A stretch of 64,000 nt of DNA. It comes from Gemmatimonadota bacterium. GTDB taxonomy: Bacteria > Gemmatimonadota > Gemmatimonadetes > Gemmatimonadales > Gemmatimonadaceae. Below are positions 17,828-26,401 of the stretch, piece after piece (within the stretch, counting starts at the first letter, position 1; each line of letters opens with the position of its first letter). Location of the stretch: contig JAJTHG010000019.1 of the NCBI GenBank assembly GCA_021298835.1, positions 62,001-126,000 of the forward strand. The letters run 5' to 3'. The position numbers and the translations under genes are program-made. Below the pieces are notes generated by a model. That model had not been told where the DNA came from. It ran no database searches and was given only the letters and a program-made list of their open reading frames with translations.

Positions 17828-18664
17828 TCAGGGCGCCTCGGCCACGATCATCGCCGTGTCGCGCACCGCCGTGCCGTCGCGCCGCTGGGCGGGCCGGAAG
17901 CGGATCTCGCCCAGCATCTCGCGGATCCGCCGGTTGTAGCCGCCGTCGCTCGACGGGTTGAAGGAGAGGAGCTTCGCGTTGCCCTTCTCGTCAACGTCGA
18001 AGTAGGCCACCATACGATACGGTCGTACGCCGCGCGGGACCGGGATGGGGAGGATGGCGAGGTTGGTGACGACCGGAGGATCGTGTTCGGCCCCGTCCCC
18101 CCCTGTCCCGGGCCCGGTGGCGCTGCCGCTGCCGGTGCCGGCCCCCGTGCCGGAGCCCCCGCCGGTGCCCTGCCCGGTCCCGTTGGTGGCGTCCGCCCCG
18201 GTACCCGAACCGCCCGTGGTCGAGGGCTGTGGCTCGGCGGCGGGCGGCGGGATTGTCGCGGGCTGGGGAGGCGGGACGACCTCCGGCTTCGGGGGCGGCG
18301 GGACCGGCACCTCGGGGACCGCCGCCGGGACGGGGGTCGGCGCGACCCGGATGAACTGCAGTCGCTCCGGTTCGGCCGAGAGGCCGGCCCCGCGGCGCCC
18401 CCCACCGCCGCCGCCGCGCGGACCGGCATCCCCGGGGGTGAGCATGTCCGCTGAGATGACGCCCGTCATAAGGGCGGGGAGGAACAGCGCGAGGATGATC
18501 GCCCCGTGGAGGGCGACCGACAGCAGGAAGCCCTGCCAGCCGCGCCGTTCGCCCCGGAGGGGAAGCCCGACGGGCGGCCGGTAGGGACGACGGACGCCCC
18601 GGGCTGGCGGCACGGGGGCATCGGGTTGGGCGAAGGGGGGGTCGGTCATGACGGGTGCGGCCAT
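17828..18664 (-). CDS. TonB-family protein (second TonB of the operon)
   Basis: 278 residues. A cytoplasmic N-terminus is followed by one membrane anchor (FLLSVALHGAIILALFLPAL, about residues 47-66), a proline-rich spacer (VPPPPKPEVVPPP, about 120-135), a Gly/Thr/Ser-rich linker and a C-terminal domain of about 80 residues. That domain contains VAYFDVDEKGNAKLLSF, the TonB/TolA-like signature, and ends IREMLGEIRFRPAQRRDGTAVRD. It closes the operon that begins with another TonB, ExbB and two ExbD proteins. The C-terminal domain is more diverged than in the first TonB, so a TolA-like role is also possible. Start ATG 18664; an in-frame ATG five codons later is equally plausible. Confidence 0.82.
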   Translation of the reverse strand: MAAPVMTDPPFAQPDAPVPPARGVRRPYRPPVGLPLRGERRGWQGFLLSVALHGAIILALFLPALMTGVISADMLTPGDAGPRGGGGGGRRGAGLSAEPERLQFIRVAPTPVPAAVPEVPVPPPPKPEVVPPPQPATIPPPAAEPQPSTTGGSGTGADATNGTGQGTGGGSGTGAGTGSGSATGPGTGGDGAEHDPPVVTNLAILPIPVPRGVRPYRMVAYFDVDEKGNAKLLSFNPSSDGGYNRRIREMLGEIRFRPAQRRDGTAVRDTAMIVAEAP

Positions 18665-18730
18665 GAACGTAGTACGGCGGACGCCCCCGTTTGGGTTCGT
18701 CCGCCGTCGGCTACGCTGTCGGCCGCCAGA

Positions 18731-19156
18731 TCAGGGCGCAGCCGGATCCTTCGGCGTGATACCGATGACCTTGATGCCTGCGCCGCGGGCCATGTCCATC
18801 CCGAAGATGACGTCCTGAAAGGTCACCTTGGCATCGCCCTTGATGAAGATGAGCTTGTCGGGTCGCGGCTCGAAGATCTCCTTGAGCCGTTCGCCGAGCC
18901 GCTCCTTGGGGACATTCTCCTTGTTCACGAGGAACGTGCCACCGGGCATGACCTCGAGGACGATCTGCTGGTTGACCGACCCCGGCGGCGCGGGGGCCGG
19001 GTTGGGATCGGGGAGCTGCACGTCGATCGCCTTCCGGCTCATCGGCACCACCATCATGAAGATGATGAGGAGCACGAGGAGCACGTCGATCATCGGCGTG
19101 ACGTTGATCTCGTTGTTCAGGGCGGCCTCGCCGCCCCCGCCTGCGGACATGCCCAT
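18731..19156 (-). CDS. exbD: ExbD/TolR biopolymer transport protein (copy 2)
   Basis: 141 residues. Short cytoplasmic N-terminus, then the conserved NNEINVTPMIDVLLVLLIIFMMVVP helix, whose Asp in PMIDV takes part in proton flow, then a periplasmic domain ending PKDPAAP. It works with the MotA/TolQ/ExbB channel to energise TonB. It starts three bases after the stop of the other ExbD. The two copies differ substantially in their periplasmic domains, so they are not recent duplicates. Confidence 0.95.
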   Translation of the reverse strand: MGMSAGGGGEAALNNEINVTPMIDVLLVLLIIFMMVVPMSRKAIDVQLPDPNPAPAPPGSVNQQIVLEVMPGGTFLVNKENVPKERLGERLKEIFEPRPDKLIFIKGDAKVTFQDVIFGMDMARGAGIKVIGITPKDPAAP

Positions 19157-19159
19157 GGG

Positions 19160-19642
19160 TCAGTCCTCCGGGGGCTTCGAGGGGGCCTTCGATTCCACCG
19201 GATTGTCCCCGGGGACCGTCGAAGCGGTGCCGGGCACCTGCTCGGAGATCACGCCCGTCATGCGGACGCCGCTCTTGCCGGCGATGTCGAGGGCGTCGAG
19301 CACCTTGCCGTACTCGAGACCGCCGTCCGCCTTCAGGTAGATGATCTTGTCGGTGGTGCGCGTTTCGTAGATGCCCTGGAGGAGCTCGGCGAGCTTCTCG
19401 TTGGGAATCTCCTTCTTGTCGAGGAAGTACTGGCCCTTGGAGTCGATGCCAAGGAGGATCTCGCCCGGCTCCTCGGGGCGCGCCTTGAGGTTGACGCCCT
19501 TCGGCGGCTGCGCGTTGAACCCGGCGTTGATGGCGGGCACCACGATCATGAAGATGATCAGGAGCACCAGCATCACGTCGATCATGGGGGTGACGTTCGG
19601 CTCGGCCTTGACGCCACCCCCGCCGCTGACTGCCATTCCCAT
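19160..19642 (-). CDS. exbD: ExbD/TolR biopolymer transport protein (copy 1)
   Basis: 160 residues with KAEPNVTPMIDVMLVLLIIFMIVVP as the single membrane helix and its essential Asp. The periplasmic domain includes IYLKADGGLEYGKVLDALDIAGKSGV, the ExbD/TolR dimer fold. A C-terminal extension rich in Pro, Ser and Lys is absent from copy 2. It follows exbB after 33 bp. ExbD copies can form mixed complexes in the FCB phyla, but which pair operates here is not visible. Confidence 0.95.
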   Translation of the reverse strand: MGMAVSGGGGVKAEPNVTPMIDVMLVLLIIFMIVVPAINAGFNAQPPKGVNLKARPEEPGEILLGIDSKGQYFLDKKEIPNEKLAELLQGIYETRTTDKIIYLKADGGLEYGKVLDALDIAGKSGVRMTGVISEQVPGTASTVPGDNPVESKAPSKPPED

Positions 19643-19675
19643 CGGACTGACCCGGTTGGGGTGAGGGACCCGCGC

Positions 19676-20413
19676 TTACTGCGAGAGCGGCGCGCCGGCG
19701 GCGGCCTGCGTGTTGAACTCGCGGGTAAAGCGCGAGCGGCCGAACTCGCCCGAGACGCCCTTGATGAGGTAGTCCACCATCTCCTTGGCGGAGTAGGTCA
19801 TCTCGGCGGCCAGATTGTCGTTCTTGGTCTGGAAGTAGTTGTAGGCCCACACCGCCGGGATCGCGACGAGGAGGCCGAAGGCGGTCGTGATGAGCGCCTC
19901 GGCGACGCCGGCCGAGATGGACGCGATGCCGCCGGAGCCGGAGGCGGCCATGCCCGTGAAGGCGTTGACGATACCCATCGTGGTGCCGAGGAGACCGACG
20001 AACGGCGCGGTGGCGCCGACGGTGGCGAGCACGGCCAGGCCGCGCTTGAGCTTGACGAGCGTCATGAGCATCTCGCGCTCGATCGCGCGCTCGGTGCTGT
20101 TGATGTCACCGACGGTGACGGAGCCGTCCGAGATGAGGGGCTTGATCTCCTCGAGCGCGTTGCCGAGCACGGTGGCGACGTGCGACTTCTTGTACTTCTG
20201 CGCCAGCGTGATCGCCTCGGTGAGGTTGTCCTCCTCGAGGAACTGCGAGAACTCGGGGGCGAACCGGATCGTCTCGGCCTGCGCCTGCTTCAGCAGCCAC
20301 CACTTCTGGATCATGATGGTGAGCGAGTAGATGGACATGATCGCCATGGTGAACACGATGCCCTTGGCGAACAGGCCCATCTGGTTCCAGAGATCCATCA
20401 TCGAGAGTTCCAT
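19676..20413 (-). CDS. exbB: ExbB/TolQ/MotA-family proton channel protein
   Basis: 245 residues with three membrane segments. The conserved region is LAVLATVGATAPFVGLLGTTMGIVNAF in the second helix and GVAEALITTAFGLLVAIPAVWAYNYF in the third, including the Thr residues lining the proton path. It forms the pentameric channel around ExbD that powers TonB, which in turn drives outer-membrane receptors such as the SusC-type protein at 55152-58139. It is the second gene of the tonB-exbB-exbD-exbD-tonB operon. Confidence 0.95.
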   Translation of the reverse strand: MELSMMDLWNQMGLFAKGIVFTMAIMSIYSLTIMIQKWWLLKQAQAETIRFAPEFSQFLEEDNLTEAITLAQKYKKSHVATVLGNALEEIKPLISDGSVTVGDINSTERAIEREMLMTLVKLKRGLAVLATVGATAPFVGLLGTTMGIVNAFTGMAASGSGGIASISAGVAEALITTAFGLLVAIPAVWAYNYFQTKNDNLAAEMTYSAKEMVDYLIKGVSGEFGRSRFTREFNTQAAAGAPLSQ

Positions 20414-20450
20414 CGTTCCTCCGAAATGCGTGCGGTCAGGTGGGTGGACG

Positions 20451-21155
20451 CTACTTCTGGATCGCGAAGACGAACGGCTGCTGCACGAGCTGCTTCACCT
20501 TGCGCCCGCCGACTTCCGCGGGGATGAAGCGCATGTTCGGCAGCGTGTTGCGCACCGTCGCCGCGAACAGGTCGTGGGTCGAGCGGAGCACCTTGAACGT
20601 GTTGAGCTCGGCGCGGCCGACCGTGTCCACGACGAACTGGACGAGGGCCTCGCCCTCGACGCCGGCCGACCGCAGGATGTCGGGATAGCGCGGGGACGCC
20701 GACCCGGGGGCCGCCATCGCCGGCTTCTCGACCTGGAACTCGAAGAAGGGCTGGTCCGTGTCCGGAGGCGGGCCCGAGCCCACGCCCTTGGACGTGCCGC
20801 CCGCGACGCCCTTGCCCGAGAAGTCGGCCTCGTCGATGGCCTTCTTGGTGAGGTCCACGTCGGGGATGACGTCCGGGATCTCGATCGGTGCGGTCAGCAC
20901 CTGGAATCCCTTGGGCGGGGTGACGACGGGAACGTCGGGCGGCGGCGGCTTCGGCTCCTCGGGCTTGGGTTCCTCGGGCTTCGCCTGCTCGACGAACTTC
21001 ACTTCCTCGACGCGCGGGCCGTCGTCTTCCTTGCCCGCGTTGGCCGTCGCGTAAACGGCGGCCACGATGAGGACCGCGTGCAGGACGAAGCTCGCGATGG
21101 CACCGCCCGTGGACCGTTGCTTCTGCGGCTTCGACTCCAGCAGGTTGTTGAACAC
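20451..21155 (-). CDS. tonB: TonB energy-transducing protein (first TonB of the operon)
   Basis: 234 residues. Membrane anchor AIASFVLHAVLIVAAVYATA (about 19-38), then the Pro-Glu/Lys spacer KPEEPKPEEPKPPPPDVP, and a C-terminal TonB domain with YPDILRSAGVEGEALVQFVVDTVGRAE and a final VRNTLPNMRFIPAEVGGRKVKQLVQQPFVF. The start is GTG with GGAGG four bases upstream. It spans the periplasm to contact TonB boxes of outer-membrane receptors. The upstream 170 bp include an AT-rich stretch (21243-21275) suited to a promoter. Confidence 0.92.
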   Translation of the reverse strand: MFNNLLESKPQKQRSTGGAIASFVLHAVLIVAAVYATANAGKEDDGPRVEEVKFVEQAKPEEPKPEEPKPPPPDVPVVTPPKGFQVLTAPIEIPDVIPDVDLTKKAIDEADFSGKGVAGGTSKGVGSGPPPDTDQPFFEFQVEKPAMAAPGSASPRYPDILRSAGVEGEALVQFVVDTVGRAELNTFKVLRSTHDLFAATVRNTLPNMRFIPAEVGGRKVKQLVQQPFVFAIQK

Positions 21156-21186
21156 TGGGCCTCCGGTGGATGTCGCGGGACTCGCT

Positions 21187-21275
21187 GCCTCGTTCGAGGC
21201 GACAGAATCGTACCGGTCCCGCGTGAGGCCGGAATGGGAGCGCCATTAGGTTTCCATTACGCCCGCATTAATCTT
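21187..21275 (-). promoter_or_regulatory. Probable promoter/leader region of the tonB operon
   Basis: This intergenic segment has the only AT-rich stretch of the region (TTAATG, 17 bp, TAATGG on the minus strand; also TACGAT closer to the gene). GCCTCGTTCGAGGC at 21187-21200 forms a small perfect inverted repeat in the leader. Exact promoter elements are uncertain. A run of nine G lies just upstream at 21294-21302. Confidence 0.3.
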
Positions 21276-21326
21276 CGCTGACGGCCCGCGCGCGGGGGGG
21301 GGCGGCCCCGTCCGGCCGGGCGGGCC

Positions 21327-22778
21327 TCAGTCGGACCCGGGGTCCGGCGCCTCGGGGAAGGTCGCCGTGAACGTCGAGCCCCGGCCGAGCCGCGACTGCA
21401 CCGTCAGGGTGCCGCCGTGCGCCTGCGCGATCCACTGGGAGATCGCGAGCCCGAGTCCCGTGCCACCGCGTTCGCCGCCGCGGGTGCGCGCCCGGTCCGC
21501 CCGCCAGAAGCGGTCGAAGACGAAGGGGAGGTCGGCGCCGGCGATGCCGATGCCGGTATCCTTGACGATGAACGCCACGCCCTCCGGGCGACGCGTGAGC
21601 GAGAGCTCGACCGTGCCGCCGCGCGGCGTGTACTTGATCGCGTTCGTCACGAGGTTGAGGCAGAGCTGGCGCAGCCGCTGCGCGTCGCCGAGTACGGCCG
21701 CCGGCTCGACGTCCGGCGCCGGCACGACGAGACCGGCCTCCTCCCCGAGGATCAGCGCTGTCTCCCAGACGTCGCGCACGAGCGGCTCGAGTTCGACGCG
21801 CTCGCGGACCACGTCGAACCGCCCCTCGTCGGCGCGGGCGAGCGTCAGGAGCGACTCGACGAGGTCGGCCATGCGCGCCGTCTCGGCCAGGGCCTCCTCG
21901 AGGGGCACCAGCTGGTCCTGCGGGGCGCCGGGCGTGGCCATCGCGCGCTCGATGTCGGCCCGGAGCACCGTCAGCGGCGTCTTGAGCTCGTGGCTCGCGT
22001 CGGCCGTGAAGCGGCGCAGCGCGGCGAACGACTGCTCGAGCCGCTCGATCATCTGGTTGAGGGTCGTGGCCAGTTGCGCGACCTCGTCCGCCGTCGGGTC
22101 GGCCCCCTCGGGGACCCAGAGGCGCCGGTGCAGCGAACGGCCGTCGGTGATCGCTTCGGCGTCGCGGCGGAGTCGGACGAGCGGGCGAAGGGCGCGCCCC
22201 GCGGCCGCCCAGCCGAGCACGGTGGCGAACCCGAGCACGAGCACGCCGAGGCCGAGCATGGGCAGGACCAGCTCGGGGGGGGCGAAGTCGAGGGGACGCG
22301 TGGAGGCGCCGGCGACGACGCGGCGCGAGCGCCCGCCCCCCGCCCGGGGCACCTCGCGCGCGACGATCAGAAGCTGCTCGCCGGTCAGGCGCACCTTCAC
22401 CGCCGGCCGCTCGGGGGTCAGCGAGAGCGACGCCGACAGCAGGGCGGCGAGATCGTCCTGCCCGAGTTGGCGGACGGCGAAGCTCGCGTAGCGCGCGCGA
22501 CCGGAGTCGTCGAGCACGACGAGCCAGCCCGGGAAGCCCTCGAGCGTGCTGCGCAGGTACCCCCGCGTCGTCGGGCGCGCGCTGTCGCCATCGGCCTGGA
22601 GGGCGGTCTCCTGCCCGAGCAGGCGGACGGCGAGGTCGGCCTCGTCGAGTACCTGGCGCTGCAGCTGCACGGTGGCCTGCTCGCGGCGCACGACGCCGAG
22701 GAGGGCCGAGTAGGCGAGGAGCGCCACCGCGACGATCGCGGCGACGGCGACGACAAGCCGCGCGCGCAGGGTCCGCAC
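21327..22778 (-). CDS. Membrane sensor histidine kinase (HAMP, HisKA, HATPase_c)
   Basis: 483 residues. Two membrane helices (about 7-29 and 170-192) flank a periplasmic sensor region of about 140 residues, then HAMP (about 193-250). The phosphoacceptor block FTADASHELKTPL has His263, with an N box in LNLVTNAIKYTP and glycine boxes DTGIGI and GGTGLGLAIS. The start is GTG, nine bases after the stop of the OmpR-type regulator gene, so the two form an operon pair. The signal is unknown. It is the last of four signalling genes in a row. Confidence 0.93.
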   Translation of the reverse strand: MRTLRARLVVAVAAIVAVALLAYSALLGVVRREQATVQLQRQVLDEADLAVRLLGQETALQADGDSARPTTRGYLRSTLEGFPGWLVVLDDSGRARYASFAVRQLGQDDLAALLSASLSLTPERPAVKVRLTGEQLLIVAREVPRAGGGRSRRVVAGASTRPLDFAPPELVLPMLGLGVLVLGFATVLGWAAAGRALRPLVRLRRDAEAITDGRSLHRRLWVPEGADPTADEVAQLATTLNQMIERLEQSFAALRRFTADASHELKTPLTVLRADIERAMATPGAPQDQLVPLEEALAETARMADLVESLLTLARADEGRFDVVRERVELEPLVRDVWETALILGEEAGLVVPAPDVEPAAVLGDAQRLRQLCLNLVTNAIKYTPRGGTVELSLTRRPEGVAFIVKDTGIGIAGADLPFVFDRFWRADRARTRGGERGGTGLGLAISQWIAQAHGGTLTVQSRLGRGSTFTATFPEAPDPGSD

Positions 22779-22787
22779 GCGGCGCCC

Positions 22788-23456
22788 CTAGGGCTTGAGC
22801 ACGTAGCCGACGCCGCGCACGGTCGTGATCAGCTTGTGCTCGTGGCGCGCGTCCACCTTCTTGCGCAGGTGGGTGATCACCACGTCCACGATGTTCGTGC
22901 CGGGGTCGAAGTGGTAGCCCCACGCGTACTCGGTGATGAGCGTGCGGCTCATGACGCGGCCGGCGTGGCGCATGAGATACTCGAGCACCGCGAACTCCTT
23001 CGGGGTCAGCTCGATCCGCTCGCCGGCGCGGGTGACCTCGCGGGACTCGACGTCGAGCCGGAGGTCGGCGACCTCGAGCACCGGGCGCGCGATCGCGCGC
23101 GGACGGCGCGCGACCGCCTCGAGGCGCGCGAGCAGCTCCTCGAACGCGAAGGGCTTGGTCACGTAGTCGTCGGCGCCGGCGCGCAGCGCGGAGACCTTGG
23201 CGTCCACGGCGTCCTGCGCGGTGAGGACGAGCACCGGCCGGTCGATCCCCCGGGCGCGGAGGCCACGCAGGACCTCGAACCCCGACTTGCCGGGGAGCCG
23301 CATGTCGAGGACGACGACGTCGTACGCCCCCTGAGCGGCCAGCGCCTCGCCGGTCTCGCCGTCGGTGACGAGGTCCACGCCGTAGCGCTGCTCCTCGAGC
23401 CCGCGCTTGACGAACGCGCCGACGGTCGGGTCGTCCTCGATGACGAGCACCTTCAT
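22788..23456 (-). CDS. OmpR/PhoB-family response regulator
   Basis: 222 residues. Receiver domain with acidic pair E7/D8/D9 (VIEDDP), phospho-Asp51 in VVVLDMRLPG, Thr in VLVLTAQD and Lys in YVTKPFAF. A winged-helix DNA-binding domain ends TVRGVGYVLKP, the usual OmpR C-terminus. It pairs with the downstream histidine kinase. It starts 16 bases after the NtrC-like regulator gene, so both two-component systems appear to be transcribed together. Confidence 0.95.
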   Translation of the reverse strand: MKVLVIEDDPTVGAFVKRGLEEQRYGVDLVTDGETGEALAAQGAYDVVVLDMRLPGKSGFEVLRGLRARGIDRPVLVLTAQDAVDAKVSALRAGADDYVTKPFAFEELLARLEAVARRPRAIARPVLEVADLRLDVESREVTRAGERIELTPKEFAVLEYLMRHAGRVMSRTLITEYAWGYHFDPGTNIVDVVITHLRKKVDARHEHKLITTVRGVGYVLKP

Positions 23457-23472
23457 GCCAGCCCCGCCCGCA

Positions 23473-24831
23473 TCAGCGGGAGCCGCCGGGGCGCTCGAGC
23501 CCGTACTCGCGGATCTTGCGGTAGAGGGTCTTGGCGGAGATGCCGAGCGTGGCCGCCGCCCGGCCCTGGTGCCACCCCTGCCGCTCGAGCACCTCCGCGA
23601 TGTGGCGGCGCTCGATCGTGTCGAGCGAGAGGGTGGCGTCGTCCGCGTCGCGAGGCTCGATGACGACCGGGACCACGCCGAGTTCGTGCGCCTCGACGAC
23701 CGGGCCGGTCGCGAGGAGGGCGGCGCGCTCGATGACCGTGCGCAGCTCGAGGACGTTGCCGGGCCAGCCGTACTGCGCGAGGGCCGCGAGGGCGGCGTCG
23801 GAGAGGCGCTTGCGCGCGCCGCCGTACACGTCGAGGAAGTGACGGGCGAGCACCGGTACGTCACGCAGCCGCTCGCGGAGCGGCGGGATCGCGATCGAGA
23901 ACCCGCCGAGTCGGTAGGCGAGGTCGCTCCGGAAGGCCCGGCGTTCGACCGCCCCGGACAGCCCGTCGGGGGCCGCGGCGACGATCCGCACGTCCACGTC
24001 GAGCTTCTGCGTGCCGCCGACGCGGGTGATGACGCCGTCCTCGAGCAGGCGCAGCAACCGGCCCTGCACGCGCGCGTCGAGCCGCTCGACGTCGTCGAGG
24101 AACAGGGTGCCGCCGTGCGCCTGCTCGAGCAACCCCGGGCGGGCGGCGACCGGGCCCGACCCCACGCCGCGTTCGGCACCGAACAGCGCGACCTCGACCT
24201 CCTCGGCCGGCAGGTCGCCGACGGCGAACTCGACGTAGCTCCGCGCCGCGCGCGCCGAGAGCCGGTGGATGGCGCGGCCGATCGACCGCTTGCCCGTACC
24301 CCGCTCGCCGCTGACGAGCACGGGCGCGGCGGCGCCGGCGACGCGCTCGACGAGTGCGAGGACGTCGCGCATCGCCGGGTCCTCGGTGACCAGTTCCGCC
24401 ACCCGCTCGGCCCGCTGGAGGCGGTCGGCGAGGAGCGAGTTCTGCCGGAGCAGCTCGCGCTTCTCCCACGCCCGCCGCACCTGGATCTCGATCTCGAGCA
24501 TCCGATAGGGCTTCGACATGTAGTCGTACGCCCCGAGCTTGAGGGCCGTGATGGCGGTGTCGATCGTCCCGTTGCCGGTGATGATGATGGCCTCGGGGGG
24601 CTCGGAGCTCTCGCGCAGCGCGCGGAGGACGGTGAGGCCGTCGGCCTCGGGCATCACGATGTCGAGCAGGGCGACGTCGAAGGCGCGGGTGGCGAGCGCG
24701 TCGATCGCCGCGCGGCCGTCCGCGACGTGCGTGACGTGGTGGCCGCGCCCCTCGAGGTAGTCCCGGAGGATGCCCCCGAGGGCGGGCTCGTCCTCGGCGA
24801 GCAGGATGCGGATGCGCGGGTGGTCCGTCAC
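23473..24831 (-). CDS. NtrC-family response regulator lacking the GAFTGA motif
   Basis: 452 residues: receiver domain (phospho-Asp57, Thr85, Lys107), AAA+ domain (about 145-375) and a Fis-type helix-turn-helix at the C-terminus (GRAAATLGISAKTLYRKIREYG). Walker A GERGTGK is intact at 175-181. The L1 loop that normally reads GAFTGA is GVGSGP (222-227), Walker B ends DD (246-247) instead of DE, and NVRELRN is NVLELRT. GAFTGA is required for contact with sigma-54, so this protein probably does not activate sigma-54 promoters in the usual way. The GTG start overlaps the kinase stop as GTGA. Its partner is the upstream PAS kinase. Confidence 0.9.
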   Translation of the reverse strand: MTDHPRIRILLAEDEPALGGILRDYLEGRGHHVTHVADGRAAIDALATRAFDVALLDIVMPEADGLTVLRALRESSEPPEAIIITGNGTIDTAITALKLGAYDYMSKPYRMLEIEIQVRRAWEKRELLRQNSLLADRLQRAERVAELVTEDPAMRDVLALVERVAGAAAPVLVSGERGTGKRSIGRAIHRLSARAARSYVEFAVGDLPAEEVEVALFGAERGVGSGPVAARPGLLEQAHGGTLFLDDVERLDARVQGRLLRLLEDGVITRVGGTQKLDVDVRIVAAAPDGLSGAVERRAFRSDLAYRLGGFSIAIPPLRERLRDVPVLARHFLDVYGGARKRLSDAALAALAQYGWPGNVLELRTVIERAALLATGPVVEAHELGVVPVVIEPRDADDATLSLDTIERRHIAEVLERQGWHQGRAAATLGISAKTLYRKIREYGLERPGGSR

Positions 24832-26393
24832 ACCCCCTCCGAGGCGGGGAGGATCACGCGGAACGTGCTGCCGCGTCCCGGGGTCGAGTCCACTTCGATG
24901 CGTCCCTGGTGGTCGTGGATGATGCCGTAGCAGATCGACAGGCCGAGGCCCGTCCCGCGGCCCGGCGCCTTGGTGGTGAAGAACGGCTCGAAGATCTTGT
25001 CCTGGTCGCTCCGCGGGATGCCCATGCCGTCGTCCACGACCTCGAGGAGCACGGCCTCGGTGGCGGTGCGGCCGGCGCGGGTGCGGACGATGATCGTCCC
25101 CTGGTCGGCGACGGCGTCGATGGCGTTGAGCAGGAGCGCGAGCAGCACCTGCAGGAGCTGCTCGCGGTTCGCGTACACCAGCGTCGTCAGCTCGGGATCG
25201 AGGTGCGTCGCGACCTGCAGCTTCTTGAAGCGGACATGGTGCTGCAGGAGGAAGAGGGTCTGCTCGACGATCTCGTTGACGTGCAGCAGCTCCTTCGCGA
25301 CCGTCTTCGGGCGCGAGAAGTCGAGGAGGCCATCCACGATCCGCTTGCAGCGGTGCACCTCGTTGTCGATGATGCGGAGCAGGTCGCTGTGGTCGGGCGT
25401 GAGGGGCCACCCGTCCTGCCGGAGGTCGTCGAGCTTGAGCTGCAGCGACTCGGCGCACGCGGCGATCGTCGCGAGGGGGTTGTTGATCTCGTGCATGACC
25501 CCCGCCGCCAGCTGGCCGATGGCGGCGAGCTTCTCGCCCTGCATGAACCGCTTCTCCGCCTCCTTCCAGTCGGTCACGTCCTCGCCGATGGTGATGACGT
25601 GCGTCACGCCGGCGTCGGAGAGCCGCATCGGAATCTTGCTGATGCGGAACGTGCGCGTGTCGCCGGTCGCGACGGACTCCATCTGGAATTGCTGGATGCG
25701 CCCGGTGCGGAAGGTCTCCTCGAACTCGCTCCGCAGGAGGTCACCCGGCTGGCGGTGGAGGATCTCGAAGATCGTGCGGCCGATCGCCTCCTCGCGGCTG
25801 ACGCCCTGCGTGCCCGTCTCGCGCTTGCGGTTCCACGCGCGGATGCGGAAGTCGCGGTCCACCACGTAGAGCCCGAGCGGCAGCGAGTCGATGATCTTCT
25901 CGGTGAAGCGGCGGGCCTCGTCGATCTCGCGCGCCCGGGCGGCCACCTCGGCCTCGAGCTCGGCGGCGTGCTGCGCGTGCCCGATCAGCGGCGCAAGGAC
26001 CGCTCCGAGCGTCCGGATGTAGGGGAGCGGGTCGGGGTCGGCGCGGGCCCCCCGCACGGCCAGCGCCCCCAGCCGACGTCCGGCCAGCACGATCGGCACC
26101 GCCAGCACCGAGGTAGCCCCCGGGGCCGCCAGTGACGCTTCGACCGTCGGGCGGTCGGTGAACAGATCGCCGTCGGCCGTGTGCAGCGCGAGTCCCTGCG
26201 GGCCGTCGAGCCACAGGCCGGCCTCGGACGCACCCAGCGACTCGCGGAAGGCCGCGAGCATCGTCGGGGCCGTCTCGTCGAGGGACGGCGAAGAGGCCAG
26301 CTGAAGGGCAGCGGCGGTGACTACCCCCAGCGCCCCTTCGGCCGTGCCGATGTGCTCGCGTCCCGTACTGCCGAACGTCGCGCCCAGAGCCAC
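24828..26393 (-). CDS. Soluble sensor histidine kinase (GAF-PAS-HisKA-HATPase_c, NtrB-like)
   Basis: About 521 residues with no membrane segment. GAF-like domain (about 25-145), PAS domain (about 163-275, PLGLYVVDRDFRIRAWN), phosphoacceptor His301 in GVMHEINNPLA, N box LLNAIDA near 423, and glycine boxes DDGMGIP and GTGLGLS. It resembles NtrB-class kinases and feeds the GAFTGA-less regulator that follows with a 4-bp overlap. The GTG at 26393 is chosen because GAGGGG precedes it and a TAGGTT hexamer plus a palindrome lie just upstream. The frame remains open further, so the N-terminus is uncertain by some 15-20 residues. Confidence 0.87.
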   Translation of the reverse strand: MALGATFGSTGREHIGTAEGALGVVTAAALQLASSPSLDETAPTMLAAFRESLGASEAGLWLDGPQGLALHTADGDLFTDRPTVEASLAAPGATSVLAVPIVLAGRRLGALAVRGARADPDPLPYIRTLGAVLAPLIGHAQHAAELEAEVAARAREIDEARRFTEKIIDSLPLGLYVVDRDFRIRAWNRKRETGTQGVSREEAIGRTIFEILHRQPGDLLRSEFEETFRTGRIQQFQMESVATGDTRTFRISKIPMRLSDAGVTHVITIGEDVTDWKEAEKRFMQGEKLAAIGQLAAGVMHEINNPLATIAACAESLQLKLDDLRQDGWPLTPDHSDLLRIIDNEVHRCKRIVDGLLDFSRPKTVAKELLHVNEIVEQTLFLLQHHVRFKKLQVATHLDPELTTLVYANREQLLQVLLALLLNAIDAVADQGTIIVRTRAGRTATEAVLLEVVDDGMGIPRSDQDKIFEPFFTTKAPGRGTGLGLSICYGIIHDHQGRIEVDSTPGRGSTFRVILPASEGV

Positions 26394-26401
26394 CCCCCTC
26401 G

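Noticed and set aside
17240-18454. Open frames with Pro-Arg-Ala-Val repeats across 17649-17817
   Set aside because: The 13-bp tandem repeat keeps all frames open. No start signal or homology supports a protein.
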